Part shown: in pieces, positions 25,518 to 35,545 of the stretch
How the letters are laid out: every line of letters starts with the position of its first letter
Numbering within the stretch: position 1 is the first letter of the stretch
Source: Variovorax sp. Sphag1AA
Lineage (GTDB): Bacteria > Pseudomonadota > Gammaproteobacteria > Burkholderiales > Burkholderiaceae_C
Assembly: GCF_014192575.1 (NCBI RefSeq)
Contig: NZ_JACHYC010000004.1
Span: forward strand, 124,001 to 188,000
Direction of reading: 5' to 3'
DNA length: 64,000 nt
The notes under the pieces: model-generated
Database searches by the model: none
What the model was told of the DNA's origin: nothing
The model's input: only the letters and a program-made list of their open reading frames with translations
Made by a program: the position numbers and the translations under genes

Positions 25518-26966
25518 ATGGCCGGTGACTTCGTCGACGTACTGATCGTCGGCGCCGGGTTGTCCGGCATCGGTGCGGCCGCCCACCTGCAGCGGCTCTG
25601 CCCCGAACGCAGCGTTGCCATCCTCGAGGCGCGCGAGACGCTGGGTGGCACCTGGGATCTCTTCCGCTACCCGGGCGTACGGTCCGACTCGGACATGCAT
25701 ACCCTGGGCTATTCGTTCCGTCCGTGGACGGAAGCCCGCTCGATTGCGGATGGGCGCTCGATCCTCGAATACCTGCAAGCGACGGCGCGCGAGACCGGCG
25801 TGGATCGCCTGATCCACTATCGCCACCGCGTGCGATCGGCAAGTTGGTCATCCGACGCCGCACGGTGGACCGTCGAGGCCGAGCGCGAATCCGGCGAGCG
25901 CGTCGTCTTCGAATGCGCCTTTCTATTGGTGTGCAGCGGCTACTACGACTACGCGGAAGGCTACACGCCAGGCTTCCCGGGACTCGAACGGTATTGCGGC
26001 CGCGTCGTGCATCCCCAACACTGGACGGACGACATCGACCATGCGGGCAAGCGTGTCGTCGTGATCGGCAGCGGAGCAACCGCCGTCACGCTGGTGCCGG
26101 AACTCGCCAGGACTGCGGCGCAAGTGACGATGTTGCAGCGCTCACCTTCATACGTATTGAGCCTACCCACGGTGGACCCGATCGCCCGATGGCTGCAGCG
26201 CTTCGCCGGGCATCGAGCCGCGCACGCAGTGACGCGCTGGAAGAACGTGCTGATCTCCGTCGGCCTGTTCAAACTGTGCAGGCGCCGGCCCGATTTCGCG
26301 AAGGCGACGTTGCTGAAGCTTGTTAGACAGCAGCTCGGCCCCGCGTACGACGTCGAGACACACTTCACCCCCAGCTACAACCCGTGGGAGCAGCGCCTGT
26401 GCTTCGTGCCCGATGGCGATCTCTTCAAGGCCATCCGCAGCGGGCGCGCCAGCGTCGTCACGGACACGATCGAATCGTTCACCGAGACCGGCCTACGACT
26501 CGCCAGCGGCGCAGTGTTGCCCGCGGACCTCGTCGTGACCGCGACCGGCCTGAAACTAAAGCTGGTCGGCGGACTGGAAATGAGCGTGGACGGACGCAAG
26601 CTGGCGCCGGCCGAACTGGTCAACTACAAGGGCGTTTTGTTTGCCGGTGTGCCGAACTTCGCTTCGGTCTTCGGCTACACGAACGCGTCGTGGACGCTGA
26701 AGGCAGACCTCGCTGCCACATTCGTCTGCCGGCTGCTCAATCACATGAAGCAGACCGGCGCGCGGCAATGCGTGCCTCGCGTGGACGATGCGGACATGGC
26801 CTTGCAGCCGTGGGTCGATTTCTCATCGGGCTACTTCCAGCGCGCGATCGACCAGTTGCCGAAGCAAGGCACGAAGAAGCCGTGGAAGCTGAACCACAAC
26901 TACCTTGCCGACCTGGTGACACTGAGGTTCGGCGCGGTGGACGATGGGGTGATGCGCTTTTCCTGA
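25518..26966 (+). CDS. FAD-dependent Baeyer-Villiger-type monooxygenase (EthA-like)
   Basis: 482 residues. The N-terminal FAD site is VLIVGAGLSGIGAAAHL followed by GGTWDLFRYPGVRSDSDM. The second Rossmann site for NADPH is VVVIGSGATAVTLVPEL. Between them lies YCGRVVHPQHWTD, which matches the Baeyer-Villiger fingerprint FxGxxxHxxxW[PD] apart from Y for F and T after W, as in the EthA branch. Such enzymes insert oxygen next to ketones or oxidise sulfur and nitrogen compounds such as thioamides. The native substrate is unknown. The gene ends at the terminator shared with tRNA-Gly. Confidence 0.9.
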   Translation: MAGDFVDVLIVGAGLSGIGAAAHLQRLCPERSVAILEARETLGGTWDLFRYPGVRSDSDMHTLGYSFRPWTEARSIADGRSILEYLQATARETGVDRLIHYRHRVRSASWSSDAARWTVEAERESGERVVFECAFLLVCSGYYDYAEGYTPGFPGLERYCGRVVHPQHWTDDIDHAGKRVVVIGSGATAVTLVPELARTAAQVTMLQRSPSYVLSLPTVDPIARWLQRFAGHRAAHAVTRWKNVLISVGLFKLCRRRPDFAKATLLKLVRQQLGPAYDVETHFTPSYNPWEQRLCFVPDGDLFKAIRSGRASVVTDTIESFTETGLRLASGAVLPADLVVTATGLKLKLVGGLEMSVDGRKLAPAELVNYKGVLFAGVPNFASVFGYTNASWTLKADLAATFVCRLLNHMKQTGARQCVPRVDDADMALQPWVDFSSGYFQRAIDQLPKQGTKKPWKLNHNYLADLVTLRFGAVDDGVMRFS

Positions 26967-26978
26967 AAGGCGCGGACG

Positions 26979-27007
26979 AAAAAAAAGAGGCCGAAGCCTC
27001 TTTTTTT
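26979..27007. terminator. Bidirectional intrinsic terminator
   Basis: AGAGGC-CGAA-GCCTCT (26986-27001) is flanked by eight As on the left and seven Ts on the right, so it works in both directions. On the minus strand the loop reads C(TTCG)G, a very stable tetraloop. It ends both the monooxygenase operon and the tRNA-Gly transcript. Confidence 0.95.
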
Positions 27008-27011
27008 GAAT

Positions 27012-27087
<76 letters not shown>

Positions 27088-27113
27088 ATGTTTCGCGTTT
27101 TGCGAAGCCTCGT

Positions 27114-27119
27114 ATTCTA
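27114..27119 (-). promoter_or_regulatory. Putative -10 box of the tRNA-Gly promoter
   Basis: TAGAAT on the minus strand lies 27 bp before the mature 5' end, a fitting distance for a tRNA promoter. No strong -35 hexamer is visible, so the call is tentative. Confidence 0.35.
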
Positions 27120-27160
27120 GCCCGAAATCTGGGCTCGACCCTGACGGGCCGTAAAAGATT

Positions 27161-27793
27161 TCAGAAGCGGCGGTTATACGTGAAGATCAGCCCGGCCGTG
27201 CCGAGTGTGCCGATCTGCACCGCATCGTTCGGCGTCACGCGATAGCCGATCGCGGGAATGATGCCAAGGCCAAAGCCGTCATGGTTGAAGGGCACCTTGT
27301 CTTCGTACTCGCCTTTGTAGCCGTAGATCACGCCACCGCTGATCTTTGCGTACCAATTCGGGTGACCGAACAGGTTGTCCCATCGGAAGCCATAGTAGGC
27401 GTAGGCAGAGGACTGGCCAAACGAGTTTCTGAAAGCCGAAAACCCCCAGATGGTCGCATCGGCATACGACCATTCCGGCGCGCCCGGCAAGTTGCGCTCG
27501 ATGCCCAGCAGGAAAACGTGCTTGTGGTCGCTCTCATTGCTGAAGTGCACCGCGAACGGACCGATCACCAGTTCCCAGAACGGCTTGCCGTCGAATCGAT
27601 CGGCTGGTGCCTGGGCCTGAGCCTCGGCTGGGGCTTGGGAATCCTGGGCCTGCGCCGCGCCAGCACACAGTGCGAGCGACAGGCCGGCGATCGCCGCACC
27701 CGTGCGTGCCAGAATCTCTGAAAGGCGACCCGGTGCAGCGTTGCGGCTGCAACCATCATCGTGGGAAAACTTTGTCAGGGCTGTCCAATCCAT
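27161..27793 (-). CDS. Outer-membrane beta-barrel protein (PagP-like)
   Basis: 210 residues from the ATG at 27793; a longer start at 27832 is possible. The N-terminal 60 residues include a signal peptide-like stretch ending AAQA-QD and an Ala/Gln/Pro linker. The conserved part has FAVHFS...HKHVFLLGIE, FRNSFGQSSAYAYYGF, WYAKISGGVIYGYKGEYEDK and VPFNHDGF...IPAIGY, ending in ...TYNRRF with a terminal aromatic. This is the set of motifs seen in small eight-stranded barrels often labelled PagP-like or 'sn-glycerol-3-phosphate transporter'. A lipid acyl transfer role is possible but unproved. Confidence 0.75.
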   Translation of the reverse strand: MDWTALTKFSHDDGCSRNAAPGRLSEILARTGAAIAGLSLALCAGAAQAQDSQAPAEAQAQAPADRFDGKPFWELVIGPFAVHFSNESDHKHVFLLGIERNLPGAPEWSYADATIWGFSAFRNSFGQSSAYAYYGFRWDNLFGHPNWYAKISGGVIYGYKGEYEDKVPFNHDGFGLGIIPAIGYRVTPNDAVQIGTLGTAGLIFTYNRRF

Positions 27794-27883
27794 CTTGATG
27801 TTTCTTCTTCGAGGCCTCCGGATGCCCGGCATTGTGCCAACTCCCCGAGTTTTACGTGCCTCCGATCATCGCCTGAATAAACC

Positions 27884-28951
27884 ATGAACCGCTCTCCCGT
27901 CCGCGTGGCAGACCTGCCTGCGTTCGACACCCTCGTCGACGCACGCTCGCCGGCCGAGTTCGCGCTGGACCACATTCCCGGGGCCATCAACTGCCCCGTC
28001 CTCGATGACGAGGAGCGCCGCATCGTCGGCACGCTCTACAAGCAACAGGGCGCTTTCGAGGCGCGGCGCGTCGGCGGCGCGATGGTGGCCGCGAATCTGG
28101 CAAAGCACCTTCGCGGGCAATTTGCAGACCGGCCGTCGAACTGGAAGCCGCTGGTGTACTGCTGGCGAGGCGGCATGCGCAGCGGGTCGATGGTGACGTG
28201 GCTGCGTCTCGTGGGATGGGACGCGCAGCAACTCTCCGGCGGCTACAAGAGCTTTCGCCATCATGTGATCGAGCAGATCGAGGCACTCTCGCCTCGCCTG
28301 CCGCTGCTCGTGTTGTGCGGCGCGACGGGCAGCGCAAAGACCCGCGTCCTGCAGGCGCTCGCGGCACGCGGCGCGCAGGTGCTCGACCTCGAAGGCTTCG
28401 CCAGGCACAAGGGCTCGCTGCTCGGCGCGCTGCCGGGCACGCCCCAGCCTTCGCAAAAAGCGTTCGAGACGGGCATCGCGCAGGTGCTCGACGGCATCGA
28501 TCTCGACCGCCCGCTCTACGTGGAAGGCGAAAGCCCGCGCATCGGCCGCATTGCCGTGCCCATTCCTCTGGTGGCGCGCATGCGTGCGAGCCCCTGCATC
28601 GAGGTTGCGGCGACACCCGAGGCGCGCCTCGCGTACCTGCTGCGCGACTACGCCTACCTCGGCGACGACGGCGAGGCGCTCGCCACGCAACTCGGGTTGC
28701 TCAAGGAGCTGCAAGGCAAGGAAACCGTGCAGCGGTGGCAGGCCTGGGCGCGTGGCCGCGAACTCGCACCACTCTTCGCGGAGCTGATGGCGCTGCACTA
28801 CGACCCGCACTACGCACGCTCGCAAGCGCAGCACTTCGCATCGTGGACCGATCGGCAGCGCATCGAATCCGACGATCTCTCCGAGCAGGGCATCGAGCGA
28901 CTGGCCGATGCCGTCCTTGCGCTCAGCCCGGTCCCGTCGATGGTTCGGTAG
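27884..28951 (+). CDS. mnmH: tRNA 2-selenouridine/geranyl-2-thiouridine synthase
   Basis: 355 residues. The N-terminal rhodanese domain ([22 protein letters not shown]) carries the catalytic C93 in [12 protein letters not shown]. The P-loop domain has GATGSAKT at 146-153. This is MnmH/SelU, which swaps the sulfur of 2-thiouridine at tRNA position 34 for selenium, through a geranylated intermediate. Selenophosphate synthase (SelD) should therefore be encoded elsewhere. Its last 29 bp overlap the 3' end of the convergent ABC ATPase gene. Confidence 0.95.
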   Translation: MNRSPVRVADLPAFDTLVDARSPAEFALDHIPGAINCPVLDDEERRIVGTLYKQQGAFEARRVGGAMVAANLAKHLRGQFADRPSNWKPLVYCWRGGMRSGSMVTWLRLVGWDAQQLSGGYKSFRHHVIEQIEALSPRLPLLVLCGATGSAKTRVLQALAARGAQVLDLEGFARHKGSLLGALPGTPQPSQKAFETGIAQVLDGIDLDRPLYVEGESPRIGRIAVPIPLVARMRASPCIEVAATPEARLAYLLRDYAYLGDDGEALATQLGLLKELQGKETVQRWQAWARGRELAPLFAELMALHYDPHYARSQAQHFASWTDRQRIESDDLSEQGIERLADAVLALSPVPSMVR

Positions 28952-30251
28952 CCTCTTCCTCGCCTACCGGCAGGTGAATGAGGCCGGTGCGCAGGTCGTA
29001 CTCGAACACCTCGCCGTAACGGCCCCATTCGATCGCAGTGCGCAGCACCCGCTCGGCAGTGGGTTCGTCGAGGCTCTCCTTCAGCAGTTCGAGGAACGGT
29101 TCCTGCGGCAATTCGCCCGATGGCGCCTGCTCCAGGCTGTGGCGGATGTGGGCCGCCAGCGGCACATGCGCGAGCAATTGCTGGCCCAGCAACTGCTGCC
29201 GCAACGTGTGCGTGCCCCCGACATAGCGCCTGCCCAATTCGGTCAGATGCAGGTCCGCATCCGCCAGTTTCGCGAAGCCAAGCAGCGCTAGCGCCTGTGA
29301 AAGCGGCAGCAGGTCGTGGTCGGTGAGTTCGGTCTCCTCGGCGAGCTGCGGCAGGTCGGCGCGTCCATCCCGATCGTCCTCGACAAGCATCTCCAGAAGC
29401 GCCTCCATCCGCCCAATGTCGGCTTCGGGGAGTCGATCACCCAGATGCATGCGCACCGGTTCCTCGGCGGCGCGACCTGCGGCGGGCGCACGTTCGGTCA
29501 TGAGTGCATAGGCCTCATCGATCAATGCACGCACCTCGAGGCTGTCGGCATCGCGTGGCCGCGGCAAATGGATCGGCAACTCGGCGCGCACCCGCCCCGG
29601 ATCGGCCGCGAAGATCAGGATGCGGTCGGCCATCAGCACCGCTTCCTCGATGTTGTGCGAGACGATCAGCATCGCCTTGGTGGGCATCGCGCCGCTGCCC
29701 CAGAGCTGCAGGATGTCGTCGCGCAGGCGCTCACCAGTCAGCACATCGAGCGCGGAGAAGGCCTCGTCCATCAGCAGCACTTCGGGCTCGATCACGAGCG
29801 CACGTGCGATGCCCACCCGCTGCCGCATGCCGCCCGAGAGTTCGCGCGGCAGCGCGCCCTCGAAGCCGGCAAGGCCGATCAGCTCGATCGCCGCGCTGGC
29901 ACGTCGTGCACGCTCCGCAGCCTCGATGCCGCGCGCCTCCAGGCCGAGCTCGACGTTCTGCTGCACCGTGAGCCACGGAAAGAGCGCAAACGACTGGAAC
30001 ACCATCGCGATACCGCGCGCCGGTGCATAGAGCGGCTGGCCGCGATAGCTCACGGTGCCCCCGTCCGCGCCGATGAGGCCCGCCAGGATGCGAAGCAGTG
30101 TCGACTTGCCCGAGCCGGACTGGCCGAGCAGCGCCACGATCTCGCCTTCGGCGAGCCGGAAATCCACGCCTTCGAGCACCGCGCGCGCGGCGCCGTCGGC
30201 CGAGCGGAAGGACTTGCCCACCCCCTTGAGTTCGATGATGGCTTCGGCCAT
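28923..30251 (-). CDS. Nitrate/sulfonate/taurine-type ABC transporter ATPase with AAA-associated C-terminal domain
   Basis: 442 residues. The ATPase domain is at 1-250, with [31 protein letters not shown] and [12 protein letters not shown]. The C-terminal part from about 290 is the AAA-associated domain ([36 protein letters not shown]), found in a subset of nitrate/sulfonate ABC ATPases and thought to be regulatory. It is 14 bp downstream of a double-permease gene. No substrate-binding protein gene is adjacent. The substrate is unknown; nitrate, sulfonates and aromatic acids are usual for the family. Confidence 0.92.
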   Translation of the reverse strand: MAEAIIELKGVGKSFRSADGAARAVLEGVDFRLAEGEIVALLGQSGSGKSTLLRILAGLIGADGGTVSYRGQPLYAPARGIAMVFQSFALFPWLTVQQNVELGLEARGIEAAERARRASAAIELIGLAGFEGALPRELSGGMRQRVGIARALVIEPEVLLMDEAFSALDVLTGERLRDDILQLWGSGAMPTKAMLIVSHNIEEAVLMADRILIFAADPGRVRAELPIHLPRPRDADSLEVRALIDEAYALMTERAPAAGRAAEEPVRMHLGDRLPEADIGRMEALLEMLVEDDRDGRADLPQLAEETELTDHDLLPLSQALALLGFAKLADADLHLTELGRRYVGGTHTLRQQLLGQQLLAHVPLAAHIRHSLEQAPSGELPQEPFLELLKESLDEPTAERVLRTAIEWGRYGEVFEYDLRTGLIHLPVGEEEATEPSTGPG

Positions 30252-30265
30252 GCGTGCTCCTCTAT

Positions 30266-31987
30266 TCAGACCCTGGTCTCGGCGCGCTCATAGAGCCGGC
30301 GCCAGACGAAATGGTTCATGCCCATGACGAACACGCACATCACGCCAATGCCAAGCGCGATGCGCGGAAAGTCGCCGATCGCGGTCATCTGTGCGATGTA
30401 GCTGCCCAACCCCGCCGCCTGCAGCGTGGTGTCGCCCCAGGTCACGTATTCGGCGACGATGCTCGCGTTCCATGATCCGCCACTTGCGGTGATCGCGCCG
30501 GTGACAAAGCTCGGAAACACCGCCGGCAGCAGATAGCGCCGCCACTTGAGCCAGCCGGTGAGCCCGAGGTTCTCCGCCGCATAGCGCAGCTCCGTCGGGA
30601 TCGTCGATGCCCCCGCGATCACGTTGAAGAGCAGATACCACTGCGTGCCCAGCACCATCAGCGGCGCGAGCCAGATGTTCGGGTTGAGGTGCCAGCGCAC
30701 GATGAACAGCACCGCGACCGGGAACATCAGGTTGGCCGGAAAGGCCGCCAGGAATTGCGCGACACCTTGCAGCCGCCCCGCCCAGCGCGGATTCATGCCG
30801 ATCCACACGCCGATCGGAACCCACACCAGCGCTGCAAGGGCGATCAGCACGATGACGCGCAGCAGCGTGTAGAAGCCCAGCACGAAGACATGGCCAACCT
30901 CGACCCAGCCGACCTCGGTGTGAATGAAGCGCACGAGCCACACCAGTGCCAGCAGTACCGCGGCCGCAATGGTGGCGTCCCACACGCGCGTAACTGCCGG
31001 ATCGGGCGGACGCGGGCGGGCCTTGATCGAGGTCCCGTCGAAATCCCGGCGGAACAGCACCAGCGCCCGCTCGAACGGCCTCATCGCGCCGATGATGATC
31101 CGCTTGATGCGGTCCGTGCGACGCAGCCAGGTGAGCAACCACGAGCGCGGCGCATCCTCGGTGCTGCCCTCCTCGAAGCGGAACTTGTCGGCCCACGCGA
31201 TCAGCGGGCGGAAGAAGAGCTGGTCGTACAGCGCGATGCCGATCAGCATCCCGCCGATGGCCCAGCCGATCGCGCCGAGGTCGCGCGCCTCGATTGCCAT
31301 TGCGATATACGAGCCGACGCCCGGCAGCTTGATGTTCTGGTTCGACACCGAAATCGCTTCCGAAGCGACGACGAAGAACCAGCCGCCGGACATCGACATC
31401 ATCATGTTCCACAGCAGGCCCGGTGCCGCAAAGGGCAGTTCGAGGCGCCAGAACCGATGCCAGGGCGAAAGCTGGAACACCGACGCCGCCTCGCGCAGTT
31501 CAGGCGGCACCGTGCGCAGCGACTGGTACAGGCTGAACGCCATGTTCCATGCCTGCGAGGTGAAGATCGCGAAGATCGCCGCGCATTCCACGCCGAGCAG
31601 GTTGCCCGGGAACAGCGCGATGAAGCCGGTGACGGTGATCGACAGGAAGCCGAGGATGGGGATGGACTGGAGGATGTCCAGCATCGGCACCAGGATCTTT
31701 TCCGCGACGCGATAGCGGGTCGCGAGCACCGCGAACACACAGGCGAAGACCAACGACGCACCCAGGGCGAGGAACATCCGCAGCGTCGTGCGCAGCAGGT
31801 AATACGGCAGCATCCAGGGTTCGAGACTGATCGGAAGCGGCTGGCCCAGCTCGTACGGGCGCGCCATCTGCGCTCCGCCGTAGGCCAGCGCGAAGAGCGT
31901 CGCGAGCACCAGGGGCAGCAGCGCCCAGTCCCAGCGGTTGCCGCCAGACGCGACGGCCTGACGCGGGAAGAAGCGTTTATCGAGCAT
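30266..31987 (-). CDS. ABC transporter permease with two fused BPD domains
   Basis: 573 residues, about twice a single permease. Two binding-protein-dependent transport domains lie in tandem (residues about 60-270 and 345-570), each with its EAA loop: [19 protein letters not shown] in the first and [19 protein letters not shown] in the second. This gives both halves of the channel in one chain, for use with the ATPase encoded 14 bp downstream. It starts the two-gene operon; 96 bp upstream separates it from the CMD-type gene. Confidence 0.92.
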   Translation of the reverse strand: MLDKRFFPRQAVASGGNRWDWALLPLVLATLFALAYGGAQMARPYELGQPLPISLEPWMLPYYLLRTTLRMFLALGASLVFACVFAVLATRYRVAEKILVPMLDILQSIPILGFLSITVTGFIALFPGNLLGVECAAIFAIFTSQAWNMAFSLYQSLRTVPPELREAASVFQLSPWHRFWRLELPFAAPGLLWNMMMSMSGGWFFVVASEAISVSNQNIKLPGVGSYIAMAIEARDLGAIGWAIGGMLIGIALYDQLFFRPLIAWADKFRFEEGSTEDAPRSWLLTWLRRTDRIKRIIIGAMRPFERALVLFRRDFDGTSIKARPRPPDPAVTRVWDATIAAAVLLALVWLVRFIHTEVGWVEVGHVFVLGFYTLLRVIVLIALAALVWVPIGVWIGMNPRWAGRLQGVAQFLAAFPANLMFPVAVLFIVRWHLNPNIWLAPLMVLGTQWYLLFNVIAGASTIPTELRYAAENLGLTGWLKWRRYLLPAVFPSFVTGAITASGGSWNASIVAEYVTWGDTTLQAAGLGSYIAQMTAIGDFPRIALGIGVMCVFVMGMNHFVWRRLYERAETRV

Positions 31988-32083
31988 GTGCGGATCGAAG
32001 GGTCGGATTCACGGACCCTGTCCGCGCAGCGCGGATTCTCTCGCCGAAGCAGGCGAAAAGCTGACCTGTAACTGATCTTTAAT

Positions 32084-32677
32084 TTAGAGCGGGAAGGCGT
32101 CGAGCCCCGGCTGTCCCTCTGCCGGCTTGACCGGCGTGTGGGCCACGTTCATGACCCAGCAGACCATCGCGAAGTAGCCGACGAGTGCGCTGAGATCAAC
32201 CACTGCTGGCTTTCCGAAGCGCAGTTCGGCTGCGGCATAAGTGGGTTCGCTCACGCCGTTGTTGCGCAGAAGCTCCTGCGCGAAGTCCAGCGCGAGCTGT
32301 TCGTCTTCCGTCAGCGTCGTCGGGCGGCGACCGAGTCGCAGCGCCTCGACTGCATCGGCGCTGACGCCGGCCTTGACTGCCGCCGTGGCATGGACGACCC
32401 ATTCGAACTGGTTGCCCACGTGCCTCGCGACCGCGCAAGTCACCAACTCGCGCACGCGGGGATCCAGCGTGCTGTCGAAGCGCAGGTATTCCCCGAGGCT
32501 GCCGATGCGCTCCATGAGCACCGGACTTTGCAAGAGGGGGATGAAGGGGCCGAATACCGCCTTGCGAGGTCCATCGATCAGCGCCTGCGCGGCCGCACGC
32601 TGCGCATCGGTCATCGATTCGGCCGACGGCATCGGCAGGCGGTCGGTCCAGGGGAAGGTGTGGCCTTGTTGAAGCAC
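32084..32677 (-). CDS. Carboxymuconolactone decarboxylase (AhpD-like) family protein
   Basis: 197 residues from a GTG at 32677, chosen because AAAGGAA precedes it; longer in-frame starts run into the neighbouring MFS gene. The CMD fold marks are LREFVTCAVARHVGNQFEWVVHATAAVKAGVS-like (residues about 75-110). The catalytic CxxC of AhpD is replaced here by CAVARH without a second Cys, so a peroxidase-reductase role is doubtful. It is downstream of the MFS gene on the same strand (17 bp), which suggests a joint operon. Its reaction is unknown. Confidence 0.85.
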   Translation of the reverse strand: MLQQGHTFPWTDRLPMPSAESMTDAQRAAAQALIDGPRKAVFGPFIPLLQSPVLMERIGSLGEYLRFDSTLDPRVRELVTCAVARHVGNQFEWVVHATAAVKAGVSADAVEALRLGRRPTTLTEDEQLALDFAQELLRNNGVSEPTYAAAELRFGKPAVVDLSALVGYFAMVCWVMNVAHTPVKPAEGQPGLDAFPL

Positions 32678-32694
32678 GTTGCAGTTCCTTTCGT

Positions 32695-33879
32695 TCAAGC
32701 GATCGATCTCGGTTCGCGCAGCAACCATGCGGCGCTTGCCAGCAGCGCCACCGCGCCGATGGCCAGCGCGACAAAGAGGCCGCCGAAGCCCTGTGCCGAT
32801 CCGCTGAGGGCGGACGACAGGATCGGGCCCGCCATCTGGCCGATTGCGAATGCGGCGGTCATTCTGCCGAGCGCGCTTGTCGGATCGCCGATGGTGCTGG
32901 CCTTCGCCTCTTGCATGCCGGCCATGGTCGCGACCATGAAAGTCCCGCCGACCAGCAGCGCCGCGGCCAGCACGGTGAGCACGGAAAGGTGAATCACCGG
33001 CAGAAGGCATCCGAGCGCCATCAGCGCATGACTGCCCGCAAGCACCCGGCGCCGCGAAACGTGACCCAGCACCGCCGCCGCAAGCAATGTCGAGATCGCC
33101 GCCGCCGTGCCGAACACCGGCCATGCGGCACCGAAGACCGACGGATCGTCGACCACCGCTCGCGCCAGCACCGGCAGGAAGGTGGCCGGCAGGATGTACC
33201 CGAAGCCGAGGATGCCGTAGCTGAGCACCAGGCCCCAGGGCACTTGCCCCGTGAGAGCAGCGCCCTCACCGGCGCGCGACGCCGCAGTCGTAGTCGTTGC
33301 ATCGCGTGGCATCAGCGTTGCCACGATCAGCAGCCCCGCCAGCGCAAGCATCCCCAGCTGTATCCAGAGGCTCTCCGGCGGCGCCCCCGCCGCACCGGCG
33401 CGCCAGCAATAGAGGCCAGCAAGCGCGATCCCCGCGCCAACGCCCGCATAAAGGATTCCTGCGCCGGAGGGCCGGTCCAGCCGCGCCAGCCACGCGAGGC
33501 ACCAGACGCTGGTGCTCACCAGTGCCCACGCACTTGCGGCACCTGCAAGGAAACGAAGCGCCAGCCAGAACGCGACCGAGCCCGACCAACCCATCGCAGC
33601 GGTCGAGAGCACGATGATCGCGAGCGACAGGAGCCCCACACGCTGCGGCGTGAGCGGCAGGCGCGCGGTGGTCAACGCACCGAGCAGGTAGCCCGCGTAG
33701 TTCGCTGCCGCAAGCCAGCCTCCGGCCGCGACGTCGAGGGTGCCAGTGCGGATCATCAGCGGCAGCATCGGGGTGAAGGCGAATCGGCCGATGCCCATCG
33801 CGATTGCCAGCGCCAACAGGCCGGCGACACAGACGGACACATAGGAAGGCCGCGACATGGTGAGGGTGGGATTCGACAT
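32695..33879 (-). CDS. MFS transporter, YbfB/YjiJ family
   Basis: 394 residues with about 12 hydrophobic segments. The N-terminus has the family-typical GLLALAIAMGIGRFAFTPMLPLM. There are signs of the YbfB/YjiJ group, such as ANYAGYLLGALTTARLP and GVGAGIALAGL. It is probably a drug or small-molecule exporter in the inner membrane. It is transcribed away from a LysR gene 66 bp off, with a TCAGAA-N6-TTCTGA dyad between them. Confidence 0.9.
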   Translation of the reverse strand: MSNPTLTMSRPSYVSVCVAGLLALAIAMGIGRFAFTPMLPLMIRTGTLDVAAGGWLAAANYAGYLLGALTTARLPLTPQRVGLLSLAIIVLSTAAMGWSGSVAFWLALRFLAGAASAWALVSTSVWCLAWLARLDRPSGAGILYAGVGAGIALAGLYCWRAGAAGAPPESLWIQLGMLALAGLLIVATLMPRDATTTTAASRAGEGAALTGQVPWGLVLSYGILGFGYILPATFLPVLARAVVDDPSVFGAAWPVFGTAAAISTLLAAAVLGHVSRRRVLAGSHALMALGCLLPVIHLSVLTVLAAALLVGGTFMVATMAGMQEAKASTIGDPTSALGRMTAAFAIGQMAGPILSSALSGSAQGFGGLFVALAIGAVALLASAAWLLREPRSIA

Positions 33880-33925
33880 GGCATCTCATTAGACGCAGAA
33901 TGCGAGTCGGCCACAAATGAATTAT

Positions 33926-33943
33926 TCAGAACGATCATTCTGA
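33926..33943. promoter_or_regulatory. Candidate LysR operator
   Basis: TCAGAA (33926-33931) and TTCTGA (33938-33943) form an inverted repeat around 6 bp in the 66-bp gap between the MFS and LysR genes, ending 2 bp before the LysR start codon. Such a position fits negative autoregulation. Confidence 0.4.
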
Positions 33944-33945
33944 TT

Positions 33946-34836
33946 ATGAGAACCATCGATTTGGACTCCCTCGAGATCTTTCGCACTGTCGTGGCCGAGG
34001 GTGGCGTGATCCGCGCGGCCGACAAGCTCAACCGCGTGCAGTCGAACGTGACCACGCGCATCCAGCAGCTCGAGGATCGCCTTGGGCACAAGCTCTTCCA
34101 TCGACAGGGTCGCACGCTGGCGCTGGCACCGGCAGGACTCAAGCTGCTGCCCTATGCGGACCGCCTGCTTCGACTCGCGGACGAGGCAGAGTCCGAGTTG
34201 CGCAGCGATCTACCGCTCGGCACTTTCAGACTGGGCTCGCTCGAGAGCACCGCCGGCAGCCGGCTCGCGCCGGTGCTCTCGCGCTTTCACAAGTTCTACC
34301 CCGGGGTGGTCGTGGAACTGGTCAGCGGCACCACGGGTGCACTGCTGAAACGGGTGAATGCCTTCGAGATCGAGGCCGCGTTCGTGTCTGAGCCGTTCTC
34401 GTCGGTCGGTCTGGAGTCGCTTCCGGTGTTCGAGGAAGAACTGGTTCTCGTCACGGCCCTGAGCGTGACCTCCGTGACGCGACCGGGCGACCTTGCCAAT
34501 TCGACGCTGATCGCCTTTGCACAAGGCTGCTCGTATCGCCGCTTGCTCGAGCAGTGGCTCGGCAAGGGCGGCGTGTCGCCCTCCCGCTCGCTGGAGTTTT
34601 CTTCTTATCAGGCAATGATCGCCTGCGTGGCCGCCGGTACCGGCTTCGCGATCGTGCCCGTGTCGGTGCTCAAGGCGCTGCGCGCGACGGCGGATGTCCG
34701 CCAGCATCAGCTGCCGGAGCGAATGCGACACAACCGGACCCATCTCGTGTGGAAGGGGACGCCCTCGGTAGCACTCGCACGGCTGATCGACATGCTGAAA
34801 AAGCCTTTGCGCGAAGACATCCAGAAGACGAAGTAG
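33946..34836 (+). CDS. LysR family transcriptional regulator
   Basis: 296 residues from the ATG at 33946. The N-terminal helix-turn-helix is IDLDSLEIFRTVVAEGGVIRAADKLNRVQSNVTTRI, with LEDRLGHKLFHRQGR to follow. The remainder is the periplasmic-binding-like effector domain (GSLESTAGSRLAPVLSRFH, VAAGTGFAIVPVSVLK). It probably controls the divergent MFS exporter and the CMD gene behind it in response to a small molecule. Confidence 0.92.
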   Translation: MRTIDLDSLEIFRTVVAEGGVIRAADKLNRVQSNVTTRIQQLEDRLGHKLFHRQGRTLALAPAGLKLLPYADRLLRLADEAESELRSDLPLGTFRLGSLESTAGSRLAPVLSRFHKFYPGVVVELVSGTTGALLKRVNAFEIEAAFVSEPFSSVGLESLPVFEEELVLVTALSVTSVTRPGDLANSTLIAFAQGCSYRRLLEQWLGKGGVSPSRSLEFSSYQAMIACVAAGTGFAIVPVSVLKALRATADVRQHQLPERMRHNRTHLVWKGTPSVALARLIDMLKKPLREDIQKTK

Positions 34837-34854
34837 CTGCCCGCCCGCACAAGC

Positions 34855-34887
34855 GAAAGGGGCGGCGCTGTGCGCGCCGCCCCTTTC
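34855..34887. terminator. Strong hairpin between LysR and YadA-fragment genes
   Basis: GAAAGGGGCGGCGC and GCGCCGCCCCTTTC form a perfect 14-bp stem around a 5-nt loop, in the gap between two convergent genes. TTTC ends the stem on the plus strand. It is likely a bidirectional terminator. Confidence 0.8.
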
Positions 34888-34906
34888 ATTCACAGAACCG
34901 GTCTGC

Positions 34907-35380
34907 TTACCAGTGGAAGCCGATACCGGCGCTCACGCCGAGCTTGCCGCGAGTGTTGGCCGTGCCAGCAAGCTTCGTGACCCAGCGGCTGTTTTCGGAC
35001 ACCTTCGAGACACCCACTGCGATGGCCGACTCGCCATCCATGTTGCTCACCGAGGCGGAGACCATGCCCCGACCCGGGATGACCGCCTGGGGCAGCGTTG
35101 CCACCGCCATGGCTGCTGCAGCCGCGCCGTTGGAGTCGCGCCGGGCGCTGGCGATGTCCGACTGCACCTGGTCGATGCGTTGGTCCGTGTAGGCCTGGTT
35201 GCTCGCCGAAACGGCGTCGAGTTGGCGCTTGTTCACGGCGTCGGTGTCCACCACACCATCGGCCACGTTGGCGATTGCGCGTTCATTGCCCGCGGATCCG
35301 ACCGACACGACGTTCTCGCGATTCCCGGTGCTGGAGCCCGCGCCCACCTGGGCAGGAACTCGGGGCCGATCGCCTCTCAT
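34907..35380 (-). pseudogene. Remnant of a YadA-type trimeric autotransporter (C-terminal anchor)
   Basis: 157 residues from the ATG at 35380. The last 110 are a recognisable YadA stalk end and anchor: NVVSVGSAGNERAIANVADGV, TDAVNKRQLDAV, a short coiled coil (YTDQRIDQVQSDIASARR), then the four-strand barrel (AAAAAMAVATLPQ..., SAIAVGVSKVS, GVSAGIGFHW with the terminal aromatic). No signal peptide, head or long stalk is encoded upstream, where the frame continues only with low-complexity AT-rich sequence to 35563. Full proteins are normally much longer. I take it as the relic of an adhesin gene; a short functional protein with a start elsewhere cannot be excluded. Confidence 0.6.
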
Positions 35381-35545
35381 ACGGCCGCGAGTCGGCCACC
35401 AGAAGCTACGCCGCAATTCCAGCAATGAAAAAACTAGAGCACAACTTATCCAACGGCCGATCAAATTGAGGCGTGAAAGAATCCTCAACTTGCGATGCTG
35501 TGCACCGTTAAAAAAGATTGGGTCGAGGTTGAAGAATTCACCAAA

